Positions 32,287-39,096 of a stretch of DNA of 39,096 nucleotides are shown here, piece by piece; within the stretch, counting starts at the first letter, position 1; each line of letters begins with the position of its first letter. The stretch comes from Rhodocyclaceae bacterium (GTDB lineage: Bacteria > Pseudomonadota > Gammaproteobacteria > Burkholderiales > Rhodocyclaceae): the NCBI GenBank assembly GCA_020445805.1, contig JAGRFX010000015.1:1-39096 (forward strand), in the 5' to 3' direction. The notes beneath the pieces were generated by a model. It searched no databases and had not been told where the DNA came from. It worked only from the letters and a program-made list of their open reading frames with translations. The position numbers and the translations under genes are program-made.

Positions 32287-32883
32287 GTGCACGGAACCAA
32301 CCCCCACGCCGACGGAGCCGGACGGGCCTCCAGACTGGCCCTCCGCCTGCTCGGCTGGCTGGGGTGGCGGCTCGATCTGCCGCCCCTCCCGGCCCGCAAG
32401 CTGGTGCTGGTCTTCTACCCCCATACCTCCAACTGGGATTTTCCGCTGGGCCTGCTGGCCCGATTCGGCTCCGGCTGGCCGGTCAGCTGGGTGGGCAAGC
32501 ACACCTTGTTCGCCGGACCGTGGCGTCGCCTGATGGTGCGCTGGGGCGGCATTCCCGTGGATCGGACGTCCGCCGGCGATTTCGTCGGCCAGATGGTCGC
32601 GCTGTTCCAGTCCCGGGAGGTCCTGGTACTGGCGATGTCGCCGGAGGGCACACGGCGTCACGTGGACACCCTGAAGTCCGGCTTCTACCGGATTGCCCGC
32701 GCCGCCGATGTGCCGGTGGCCCTCGGCTACCTCGACTATGCGACGCGGACGCTGGGTATCGCCGACGTGATCTCGCTCAGTGGCGAGGTGGAGCAGGATC
32801 TGGCGCGGATCCGCGCGGCCTACGCCGGCAAGCGTGGACGCCATCCCGAGCAGGCCGGAGAGATCCGCTTCCGCAAGCGCTGA
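32287..32883 (+). CDS. Small PlsC-like acyltransferase
   Basis: 198 aa. 1-acyl-glycerol-phosphate acyltransferase-like core with HTSNWD (HX4D) and SPEGTRR. The GTG at 32287 is the only plausible start in frame that keeps the family N-terminus ([13 protein letters not shown]); the Shine-Dalgarno is weak. It diverges from the minus pigment arm and may be part of the same regulon or a housekeeping lipid gene. It is the third LPLAT-type gene in about 16 kb. Its stop abuts the convergent lipoprotein stop exactly (TGATCA). Confidence 0.82.
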   Translation: MHGTNPHADGAGRASRLALRLLGWLGWRLDLPPLPARKLVLVFYPHTSNWDFPLGLLARFGSGWPVSWVGKHTLFAGPWRRLMVRWGGIPVDRTSAGDFVGQMVALFQSREVLVLAMSPEGTRRHVDTLKSGFYRIARAADVPVALGYLDYATRTLGIADVISLSGEVEQDLARIRAAYAGKRGRHPEQAGEIRFRKR

Positions 32884-33276
32884 TCAGTCGCCCTGGGTCT
32901 CGGGGGCGGGCGGCAGCTCCGGCACCACGAGCGGTTCGGGCGGCTCGGGCCGTCGCTGGCAGGCCCCCTGTTTCTCGAACCAATACACGATGTTGCCGGC
33001 GATGACGATGCTGCCCGATACCACCGCGCTGGCGGCCGCCACGACCCCCGCGCCGGCCAGGATGGCGGCGCAGCCCTCGCCGCGGCATCCCACGAAGGCC
33101 CCCACCTGCTGCATCTCGAGCACCATCTCCCGGGCCTCGATGTGGCAGTCCTCGTCGTATACGAGGGTCGTTCGCGGCACGAAGACGCAGCCGGCCGCGA
33201 GCCAGGCCGCCGCGGCGGCGGCAAGCCAGGCGGGCCGGAAGCTCGGTCGGCGGCTAGGAATGTCCGTTCGTCTCAT
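32884..33276 (-). CDS. Small lipoprotein of unknown function
   Basis: 130 aa. Lipobox LAAGC (Cys30) after a hydrophobic segment. Further Cys in [18 protein letters not shown] and QGACQRRP could form disulfides. A second hydrophobic stretch ([30 protein letters not shown]) suggests a membrane anchor or hydrophobic hairpin. The C-terminus is Pro-rich ([16 protein letters not shown]). No known family was recognised. The ATG at 33276 diverges from the chemoreceptor-like gene. Confidence 0.8.
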   Translation of the reverse strand: MRRTDIPSRRPSFRPAWLAAAAAAWLAAGCVFVPRTTLVYDEDCHIEAREMVLEMQQVGAFVGCRGEGCAAILAGAGVVAAASAVVSGSIVIAGNIVYWFEKQGACQRRPEPPEPLVVPELPPAPETQGD

Positions 33277-33364
33277 GGTCTCAAGTTTCGTCGCATTGTC
33301 GCCGAGAAGGGTTCAAGCAACGGCGCGCAGAACGCCTGTCAATTGGCCCTCAGGAGACACAGCC

Positions 33365-34537
33365 ATGGAGAGACTCAGTATACGGAACGCCTTCATGGCG
33401 TTCGCCATCCTTGCCATCGTGCTTGAAATCGCCAGCCTTGTCCTGTCCGGCGGCGTGAGCCAGATCGCCGGCGGCGATTATGGGCCACTGCTGGAGCTGG
33501 TCGGCAGCGCGGTGGTGATGGTGTTGATCGCGTTCGCATTCGGACGTCACTTCGCCCGTCGCACCGAGACCCTGGTCGGCGGACTCAACCGCCTGGCGAA
33601 GGGCGACCTCACCTGCAAGCTCAACCTGACAGGGCGCGACGACTTCGCCTGGCTGGGCTACGAGTACGACTCGGCCCGCAAGTCGCTCACCAAGCTGGTT
33701 CGGGAGCTGCTCGTGCTCTCCCAGCGTGTATCCGAGTGTTCGGAGCAGTTGCGCGCGGATTCGAAGTCGATCTACGGTAGTTCGCAGCAACAGAGCGAGG
33801 CGGCCTCCACCATCGCGGCGGCCATCGAGGAGATGGCGGTGAGTGTCAGCCACGTCGCCGACAATGCCCGCCACGCCCGAGACTTCACCGACGAGGCGGG
33901 CGCCGCCTCGGCCAAGGGGCGATCGGTGATCGGCGGTGTCGTCGGCGAGGTCGGCAACATTGCCGAGGCCGTCCAGGCGTCGTCTGCCGTGATCGAGGAA
34001 CTGGGGCGCAAGTCCGCAGAGATCCGCAACATCGTCAGCGTCATCGACGAACTGGCCGACCAGACCAACCTGCTGGCACTCAACGCGGCCATCGAGGCGG
34101 CGCGGGCCGGCGAGCAGGGACGTGGATTCGCCGTGGTGGCCGACGAGGTGCGCAAGCTGGCCGAGCGGACGGCTACGGCCACGAAGGAAATCGGCGGCAT
34201 GATCGCCGCCGTGGACAGCGGCAGCGAGCAGGCGGTCAAGAGCATGCACGGCGGCGTCGAGAAGGTGGAACACGGCGTCAAGCTGGCCCGCGAGGCGGGG
34301 GTGACCATCGACGAGATCAACAGCCAGACCATGAAGGTGGTTTCGGCAGTCGGCGACATCTCCGCCGCCATGGACGAGCAGCGCAGCGCGACCGACCAGA
34401 TCGCCCGCCATGTGGAGGAGATCGCCCGGATGGCCGAACGTAACAGCGAAGGCACCGCGCGGACCCGCGAGACGGCCGAGACCCTGAGCGGCTTGTCCGG
34501 CGAGCTGAAGGAGGCGGCAGGGCGCTTCACCCTGTAG
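33365..34537 (+). CDS. Methyl-accepting chemotaxis-like protein with minimal sensor region
   Basis: 390 aa. Two membrane segments (about 8-30 and 41-60) leave only about ten periplasmic residues, so there is no external ligand-binding domain. A HAMP-like region (about 60-115) is followed by a long MCP signalling coiled coil with the hairpin tip ([47 protein letters not shown]), which contacts CheA/CheW. No C-terminal CheR-binding pentapeptide (ends GRFTL). The ATG at 33365 has GGAG 9 bases upstream. No che genes are nearby. It could sense membrane state or couple to a partner protein. Confidence 0.92.
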   Translation: MERLSIRNAFMAFAILAIVLEIASLVLSGGVSQIAGGDYGPLLELVGSAVVMVLIAFAFGRHFARRTETLVGGLNRLAKGDLTCKLNLTGRDDFAWLGYEYDSARKSLTKLVRELLVLSQRVSECSEQLRADSKSIYGSSQQQSEAASTIAAAIEEMAVSVSHVADNARHARDFTDEAGAASAKGRSVIGGVVGEVGNIAEAVQASSAVIEELGRKSAEIRNIVSVIDELADQTNLLALNAAIEAARAGEQGRGFAVVADEVRKLAERTATATKEIGGMIAAVDSGSEQAVKSMHGGVEKVEHGVKLAREAGVTIDEINSQTMKVVSAVGDISAAMDEQRSATDQIARHVEEIARMAERNSEGTARTRETAETLSGLSGELKEAAGRFTL

Positions 34538-34552
34538 TGCCCCTCGGGCACT
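34536..34552 (+). terminator. Perfect hairpin overlapping the chemoreceptor stop codon
   Basis: AGTGCCC-CTC-GGGCACT, a 7-bp stem with a 3-base loop beginning inside the TAG stop. There is no T-run, so it is at most a weak terminator or a 3'-end stabiliser. Confidence 0.35.
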
Positions 34553-34564
34553 CCGGTGCCGCGA

Positions 34565-34570
34565 TATAGT
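34565..34570 (+). promoter_or_regulatory. Putative -10 element (TATAGT) for the TPR gene
   Basis: TATAGT 39 bases before the ATG at 34610. No good -35 was seen. Confidence 0.3.
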
Positions 34571-34609
34571 GGGCGGATTCTCGCAGCCGGGCGCATCTGG
34601 GAGTCCGCT

Positions 34610-35083
34610 ATGTTGATCCGATTCCTCATCGTTGCCGCGTGCCTTTGCGGCCCGGTCGGCCGAGCCCTGGCCGATGGTGGCGGCGGCTCCGAGCCGGTCC
34701 GCAACGTGGTGCCCGCGAGCGAGTTCGCGCGTGCCCTGAATGCCCTCGAGCGGGGCGATTTCCAGCGCGCTGCCGGGCTGCTCGAGCTTCACACCCGGCG
34801 TCATCCCGACGATGCCGAGGGCTGGAACCGACTGGGCTTCGCCCGGCGCAAGGCGGGCATGCTGGATGCCGCCTTCGTCGCCTACCGGCGGGCCCTGGAT
34901 CTCGACCCCCGCCATCTCGGCGCCCACGAATACATCGGCGAGGCCTACCTCGCCGCGGGTGACGTGGCCTCGGCGGAGAAGCACCTGGCGGTCCTGGCCG
35001 AGCTGTGCCGGACGCCGTGCGAGCAGCATGCCGACCTGCAGGCCGCGATCGCCCGCCATCGTGCGGGGGCCGCGGGCCGATAG
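34610..35083 (+). CDS. Periplasmic TPR-repeat protein
   Basis: 157 aa from the ATG at 34610 (GGGAG Shine-Dalgarno 6-10 bases upstream). Signal peptide with cleavage after RALA (about residue 21), then a tetratricopeptide region: ALNALERGDFQRAAGLLELHTRRHPDDAEGWNRLGFARRKAGMLD is the first repeat pair and AFVAYRRALDLDPRHLGAHEYIGEAYLAAGD the next. Such proteins scaffold protein-protein contacts. The neighbours give no partner. A closing Cys pair (LCRTPCEQH) may form a disulfide in the periplasm. Confidence 0.87.
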   Translation: MLIRFLIVAACLCGPVGRALADGGGGSEPVRNVVPASEFARALNALERGDFQRAAGLLELHTRRHPDDAEGWNRLGFARRKAGMLDAAFVAYRRALDLDPRHLGAHEYIGEAYLAAGDVASAEKHLAVLAELCRTPCEQHADLQAAIARHRAGAAGR

Positions 35084-35193
35084 CGTGTCCGTCGTGATAC
35101 TTCCGTGATCGATTCGTTGCCCTGGCTGGAGGACCGGCCGGGCCCCGGAAGCCTAGGCTGGAGCCTCCCGAATCCAGACCCAGGAGCGACACG

Positions 35194-35916
35194 ATGCGCA
35201 TTTCCCGAGCCCTCGGTACGGCGGCGACGACGCTGCTCGTCCCCCTGGCAGCCGGCGCTGCCGACCTCGAGATCACGGTCACCAACCTGACCGGCGGTCT
35301 CAGCTTCACCCCCCTGCTGGTCGCGGCGCATCCTGCCGACACCCATCTCTTCCAGACCGGCAGCGCCGCCTCGGCCGCCCTCCAGGCGATGGCCGAAGGC
35401 GGTGACATTGCCGGGCTGCAGGCGGGCGTTACCGCCGCGGGCGGGCAAGTGGTGGCCGATCCGGCCGGCGGGCTTCTGGCACCGGCAACGGCCGCAGGCG
35501 TGGCCGAGCTGACGACCGGCAGTGCCAATACCCACCTCTCGATCACGGCAATGCTGCTGCCGACCAATGACGGCTTCGTCGGCCTGGATGGCTGGGCGAT
35601 CCCGACCACCCCCGGGACCTACACCGTGATGCTCAATGCCTACGATGCCGGGACCGAGGCCAATACGGAGCTGATGAACCCCGGCGCCGGTGGCGCGCCG
35701 GGCGTGCCCGGCATTCCGGGTGACCCGAGCGGTCGCGCCGGCAGCGGTGGCAGAGGGGTGGTCGCGGCCAGTCCGAATGACAGCGAGCCCCCGGTCGTGC
35801 ATATCCACCGCGGGCAGCTGGGCGATACGGATGCGACGGGGGGCCTCAGCGACCTGGACAGCCGCAGCCATCGCTGGCTCAACCCGGTGGCCCGGGTCAC
35901 GGTCGTCGTGAAGTGA
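35194..35916 (+). CDS. Secreted spondin-domain protein with short collagen-like segment
   Basis: 240 aa. Signal peptide with cleavage after AGAA (about residue 23), then a spondin_N-type domain (ITVTNLTGGLSFTPLLVAAH ... VMLNAYDAGTEANTELMNPG). Residues 164-178 are five Gly-X-Y triplets (GAG-GAP-GVP-GIP-GDP), then SGRAGSGGRG, a collagen-like insertion in a loop. The final third carries HIHRGQLGDTD and the strand VARVTVVVK. Bacterial spondin-domain proteins are secreted and poorly understood. ATG at 35194 has AGGAG 7 bases upstream. A paralogue follows 8 bases downstream, then a two-component system. Confidence 0.88.
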   Translation: MRISRALGTAATTLLVPLAAGAADLEITVTNLTGGLSFTPLLVAAHPADTHLFQTGSAASAALQAMAEGGDIAGLQAGVTAAGGQVVADPAGGLLAPATAAGVAELTTGSANTHLSITAMLLPTNDGFVGLDGWAIPTTPGTYTVMLNAYDAGTEANTELMNPGAGGAPGVPGIPGDPSGRAGSGGRGVVAASPNDSEPPVVHIHRGQLGDTDATGGLSDLDSRSHRWLNPVARVTVVVK

Positions 35917-35924
35917 GGCCCACC

Positions 35925-36629
35925 ATGACACGAACGACACTTCAGGCCCTGATCGCGGCCGCCCTGCTCCCGACGCTGGCGGCCTGTGGCGGCCACGGTG
36001 GAGACGATGACGCGCGCGTCGAGATGCACACGCTGCGGATCACGGTAGCCAACCTGACGGCCAACCAGCCCTTGAGTCCGGTACTGGTGTCGCTGCATCG
36101 GAGCGGCGCGCCCTGGACGGCGGGCATGCCGGCCTCGAGCGGACTGGAGCGCCTGGCGGAAGGCGGCGATGGCACCGCCCTGGCGGCGGAACTGGCGGCC
36201 CAGGGGGGCATCGTCGATGCCACCGGCAGTGCGCCGGTCGGGCCGGGTGCGGGCGACAGCTTCGAGCTCAGCTACCCGGCGGCCGAGGATGCGCAGCTGA
36301 GCCTGGCGACCATGCTGGTGAATACCAACGATGCCTTTTCGGGTTTGAGCGCCCTGCCGGTCGGCGCCATGGCCGCCGGCGATCGCCAGCAGTTCGTGCT
36401 GGCGGCCTGGGATGCGGGCACCGAGGCCAATTCGGAAGCCGCCGGTACGATTCCAGGCCCAGCCGACGGCGGGACGGGCTTCGATCCGCAGCGGGACGAC
36501 CCTCTCGACGCGGTCCGGCTCCATGCCGGCGTGGTCTCCCGGGACGACGGGCTGGCGGATTCGACGCTCGGCAGTAAGTTTCGCTTCGACAACCCGGTCC
36601 TAAGGGTGACGGTCGAGCGGGTGCGCTAG
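35925..36629 (+). CDS. Spondin-domain lipoprotein, paralogue of the preceding gene
   Basis: 234 aa. Lipobox LAAC (Cys21) predicts a lipid-anchored protein. The spondin_N-type domain (ITVANLTANQPLSPVLVSLHR ... QQFVLAAWDAGTEANSEAAG ... VRLHAGVVSRDDGLADSTLG) parallels the preceding protein almost segment for segment, without the Gly-X-Y insert. So a secreted and a membrane-anchored form are encoded in tandem. Start: the ATG at 35925 with GTGAGG upstream; the in-frame codon at 35913 is less likely. The response-regulator gene follows after 39 bases. Confidence 0.88.
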   Translation: MTRTTLQALIAAALLPTLAACGGHGGDDDARVEMHTLRITVANLTANQPLSPVLVSLHRSGAPWTAGMPASSGLERLAEGGDGTALAAELAAQGGIVDATGSAPVGPGAGDSFELSYPAAEDAQLSLATMLVNTNDAFSGLSALPVGAMAAGDRQQFVLAAWDAGTEANSEAAGTIPGPADGGTGFDPQRDDPLDAVRLHAGVVSRDDGLADSTLGSKFRFDNPVLRVTVERVR

Positions 36630-36668
36630 CCCCGCGGTTGCCGGATCGTGGAGGTGGAATCGAAGACC

Positions 36669-37367
36669 ATGGCCGATATCCTGGTGGTCGAGGACGAGGC
36701 CGACATCGCCAACCTGGTGCGCCTGCACCTGGAGATGCTCGGCCATCGTGTCCTGTGCTGCGACACGCTCGCCTACGGCCGGCGTGCCCTGGAGAGTCGC
36801 GAGTGGGCCCTGCTGGTGCTCGACCTGTCCCTGCCCGACGGGGACGGGCTCGGGTTCTGCCGGGCCCTGCGCGACGCCGACGCGGCGCTGCCGATCCTGA
36901 TGCTGACCGCCCGAAGCAGCGAACACGACCGGGTCCGCGGCCTGGAGACGGGCGCCGACGACTACCTGGCCAAGCCCTTCGGCGTGCTGGAGCTGCAGGC
37001 GCGGGTGCGCGCCCTGCTGCGGCGCGCTTCCCTGCTCGAGCCGAGCGCGCCGGTGGGGCCGCTCGAGGTACCACCCCTGCGTCTCGATCCGGCCCGGCGG
37101 GCCGCCACACGGGATGGCGAGGCCCTCGAGCTCACGGCGACCGAGTTCGACCTGCTGGCCTTCCTGGCCCGGCAGCCCGGCGTGGTCTTCAGCCGGCAAC
37201 AGCTGCTGTCCGAAGTCTGGGGCTACCACCACGAAGGCTACGAGCACACCGTCAATTCCCACATCAACCGGCTGCGGGCCAAGATCGAGCGCGATCCGTC
37301 CCACCCGCGGCTGATCCGGACCGTGTGGGGCGTGGGCTACACGCTCGACGTGTCGGAGGCCGCGTGA
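36669..37367 (+). CDS. OmpR/PhoB-family response regulator
   Basis: 232 aa. Receiver domain with the acidic pair DE (residues 9-10, VVEDEADIAN), phospho-acceptor Asp in LVLDLSLPDGDG (about residue 53) and Lys in LAKPFG, then a winged-helix DNA-binding domain (ELTATEFDLLAFLARQPG, VNSHINRLRAKIERDP, IRTVWGVGYTL). ATG at 36669 gives the standard MADILVVEDE; an upstream GTG at 36648 is less likely. GTGA overlap with the kinase. Probably controls the spondin pair, among others. Confidence 0.95.
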   Translation: MADILVVEDEADIANLVRLHLEMLGHRVLCCDTLAYGRRALESREWALLVLDLSLPDGDGLGFCRALRDADAALPILMLTARSSEHDRVRGLETGADDYLAKPFGVLELQARVRALLRRASLLEPSAPVGPLEVPPLRLDPARRAATRDGEALELTATEFDLLAFLARQPGVVFSRQQLLSEVWGYHHEGYEHTVNSHINRLRAKIERDPSHPRLIRTVWGVGYTLDVSEAA

Positions 37368-38821
37368 GCGGCAGCTTCTTCGGTCGGGTGGCACTGGTGC
37401 TGGCGCTGATGGTGGTGGCGCTGGCGGCCCTGATGCTGCAGGTGGCCGGCCAGCGCGAACGCTGGCATTCGGACCAGGTGCAGCAGGCCCTGCACCGGGC
37501 GCTGGCGAGCCACATGGTGGATGACAATCCCCTGCTCCGCCACGGCGAGATCGCCGCCGCCTCCCTCGAGAATGCCTTCCATGCGCTGATGCTGCTGGGG
37601 CCGGCCTTCGAGATCTACGCCACCGATCTGGACGGACGCATCCGCGCCTACTCGGCCGAGCCCGGACAGGTGCGCGAATTGCGCATCGAGCTGGCGCCGG
37701 TGCGCGACTTCCTGGCCGGGCATCCCCTGCCCATCTATGGCACGGATCCGCGCGACCCGGCGCGTCGCCAGGTCTTCTCCGCGGCGCGGATCCTCGATCC
37801 CGGCGGCGCCCTGCGGGGCTACCTCTATGTGATCGTCGGCGGCAGCCAGCTCAGTGCCGTCGAGCGGCAGCACGAGGCCGGCCTGTGGCAGGACCGGGCC
37901 CTGCTGTTTTCGCTGGGGGCGCTGCTGGTGGTGGTGTTCATCTCGGCCCTGATGTTCGGCCTGCTGACCCGGCCCCTGGCGGCGCTGAACCGGGCCATGA
38001 CGGCTTTCCGCGCCGGGGGCCTGTCGCGCGAGGCGATCGGCCGGCAACTGCCCGGCTGGGCCAGCCGCGAGGTGGCGGAACTGCAGGCCGGTTTCGTGGG
38101 CCTGGCCGAGACGGTGGCCGACCAGCTCGACCAGATCCGGGGCAACGAGGAGGCGCGGCGCGAGCTGATCGCCCAGATCGCCCATGACCTGAAGACGCCG
38201 CTGGCCTCCCTGCAGGGGTATCTGGAGACCTGGCTGCTACAGCACCCCGAGGCGCCCGACCGGCAGCACGTGGAGGTGGCGCTGCGCAATGGGCGCCAAC
38301 TCCATCGCCTGGTCGAGCAGCTGCTCGAGCTGGCCCGCCTCGAGGCCCGCCAGGAGCGGCTCGAGGCCGAGCCGGTGGCGGTCTTCGAACTGGCCCACGA
38401 CGTGGCGGCGCGATTCGCCCTGGAGGCCAGGCGCCGCGGCGTGGGGCTGCACGTGGCCGGTGACGAGGACGCCATGGCGCGGGCCGATATCGGCAAGCTG
38501 GAGCGGGTCCTGGTGAACCTGGTGGACAACGCCCTGGAACATACGCCGGCCGGCGGCGAGGTACGCATCGGCGTGCTGCGCGAGGGCGAGGCCGTGCAGC
38601 TCGAGGTCCGTGACTCGGGCTGTGGGATTCCTGCAGGTCATCAGTCGCGGATCTTCGAACCGCGCTATCGGGTCGCGGGCGCGGGCGGCGGAGACGGGCT
38701 GCACCTGGGCCTGGGGTTGGCCATCGTCCAGCGCCTGCTGGCGCTCCACGGCAGTTCCATCCAGGTGGACAGTGCGCCGGGTCGCGGGGCGGCCTTCAGC
38801 TTCGGCCTGGCCCGGGCCTGA
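37364..38821 (+). CDS. Membrane sensor histidine kinase (partner of the OmpR-type regulator)
   Basis: 485 aa. TM1 at about 8-28, a periplasmic sensor of roughly 150 residues (containing YATDLDGRIRAYSAEPGQ and LYVIVGG), TM2 at about 185-207, HAMP, HisKA with phospho-acceptor His in IAHDLKTPLASL, and HATPase_c (NLVDNALEHTPAGGEV, RDSGCGIPAG, GLGLAIVQRLL). Resembles BaeS/EnvZ-type kinases. The GTG at 37364 overlaps the regulator's stop (GTGA), so the two are co-translated. The sensor domain was not recognised beyond a PAS-like fold guess. Confidence 0.93.
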   Translation: MSGSFFGRVALVLALMVVALAALMLQVAGQRERWHSDQVQQALHRALASHMVDDNPLLRHGEIAAASLENAFHALMLLGPAFEIYATDLDGRIRAYSAEPGQVRELRIELAPVRDFLAGHPLPIYGTDPRDPARRQVFSAARILDPGGALRGYLYVIVGGSQLSAVERQHEAGLWQDRALLFSLGALLVVVFISALMFGLLTRPLAALNRAMTAFRAGGLSREAIGRQLPGWASREVAELQAGFVGLAETVADQLDQIRGNEEARRELIAQIAHDLKTPLASLQGYLETWLLQHPEAPDRQHVEVALRNGRQLHRLVEQLLELARLEARQERLEAEPVAVFELAHDVAARFALEARRRGVGLHVAGDEDAMARADIGKLERVLVNLVDNALEHTPAGGEVRIGVLREGEAVQLEVRDSGCGIPAGHQSRIFEPRYRVAGAGGGDGLHLGLGLAIVQRLLALHGSSIQVDSAPGRGAAFSFGLARA

Positions 38822-38860
38822 CGGGAGTTCGCGACGCCGGCCGCGCCCGGGCCGCGGTCC

Positions 38861-39096
38861 TCAGCCGATCTTTACCACGATGTCGTGGAGGGTGTTGGCG
38901 CAGTGGGCCATGCGGTCGGCGCCGTTGGAGAGGTGGCGGTAGATCTCGCGGCGCTTGAACATGTTGAGATAGTCGTCGCCCTGGAAGAGGTCGGCGAGGG
39001 CGCGGCGATAGAGCTTTTCGACCCGCCGCTCGGCCTTGCGTGCGGCATCGGCGTCGGCCGCGGCGCGGGCCGGCGTGGTGCCCAGCTGGTTGAAGC
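38861..39096 (-). CDS. DUF47/PhoU-like phosphate-transport accessory protein, C-terminal part (truncated)
   Basis: Only the last 77 codons are in the window; the gene starts beyond the right edge. The end reads KAERRVEKLYRRALADLFQ ... MFKRREIYRHLSNGADRMAHCANTLHDIVVKIG, the characteristic C-terminus of DUF47 (TIGR00153) proteins, which are PhoU-like helical bundles usually beside a Pit phosphate transporter. The stop is at 38861-38863, convergent with the histidine kinase, with 39 bases between. Confidence 0.88.
   Translation of the reverse strand, partial: FNQLGTTPARAAADADAARKAERRVEKLYRRALADLFQGDDYLNMFKRREIYRHLSNGADRMAHCANTLHDIVVKIG

Overview
This is a GC-rich (roughly two thirds G+C by eye) chromosomal segment, very probably from a gammaproteobacterium. 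The evidence is an Arg32-type elongation factor P beside its EarP rhamnosyltransferase, a YbiT-type ABC-F ATPase, and a xanthomonadin/aryl-polyene pigment locus with a XanB2-type chorismatase. These fit the Lysobacterales/Chromatiales side of the class, but the genus cannot be fixed from the window. Genes are densely packed, and no stretch longer than about 300 bases lacks a gene. No tRNA, rRNA, CRISPR array or insertion sequence was recognised.

Layout. (1) 1-527: start of a UvrA-family gene, running off the left edge. (2) 698-5685: a tightly coupled four-gene unit: soluble [NiFe] hydrogenase small subunit, large subunit, maturation protease, and a cytoplasmic histidine kinase whose N-terminus is a Rieske [2Fe-2S] domain. 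I read this as a candidate hydrogen-sensing redox-to-kinase relay, and it is the most interesting item here. A small unknown protein follows at 5880. (3) 6156-13086: housekeeping and miscellaneous genes: Ala-rich lipoprotein, efp, earP, RsuA-type pseudouridine synthase, COG0523 GTPase, DUF1857/AtaL-like protein and ybiT. Exact DnaA boxes cluster unexpectedly at 8.2-9.6 kb. (4) 13206-32033: an aryl-polyene (xanthomonadin-like) locus in two facing arms. The plus arm holds a flavin halogenase-like protein, chorismatase, MipA/OmpV porin, acyltransferase and glycosyltransferase. The minus arm has seventeen genes: two ACPs, two ketosynthases, a chain-length factor, ketoreductase, two hotdog dehydratases, acyl-AMP ligase, acyltransferase, LolA-like protein, MMPL exporter, methyltransferase, polysaccharide deacetylase, alpha/beta hydrolase, PAP2 phosphatase and a membrane protein. 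Most neighbours overlap by four bases. (5) 32287-39096: another acyltransferase, a lipoprotein, a minimal chemoreceptor-like protein, a TPR protein, two spondin-domain proteins followed by an OmpR/EnvZ-type two-component system, and the end of a DUF47/PhoU-like gene.

How the genes work together. In region 4, chorismate would be cut to hydroxybenzoate by the chorismatase, activated by the AMP ligase and loaded on an ACP. The KS:CLF pair, KR and dehydratases would extend it into a conjugated polyene, which could be halogenated and methylated, joined to a glycolipid-like carrier by the acyl- and glycosyltransferases, and moved to the outer membrane by the MMPL/LolA-like system. In region 2, electrons from H2 would pass through the small-subunit clusters to the Rieske centre of the kinase and alter autophosphorylation. 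No cognate response regulator is encoded next to it. These pathway readings are inferences from family membership and gene order.
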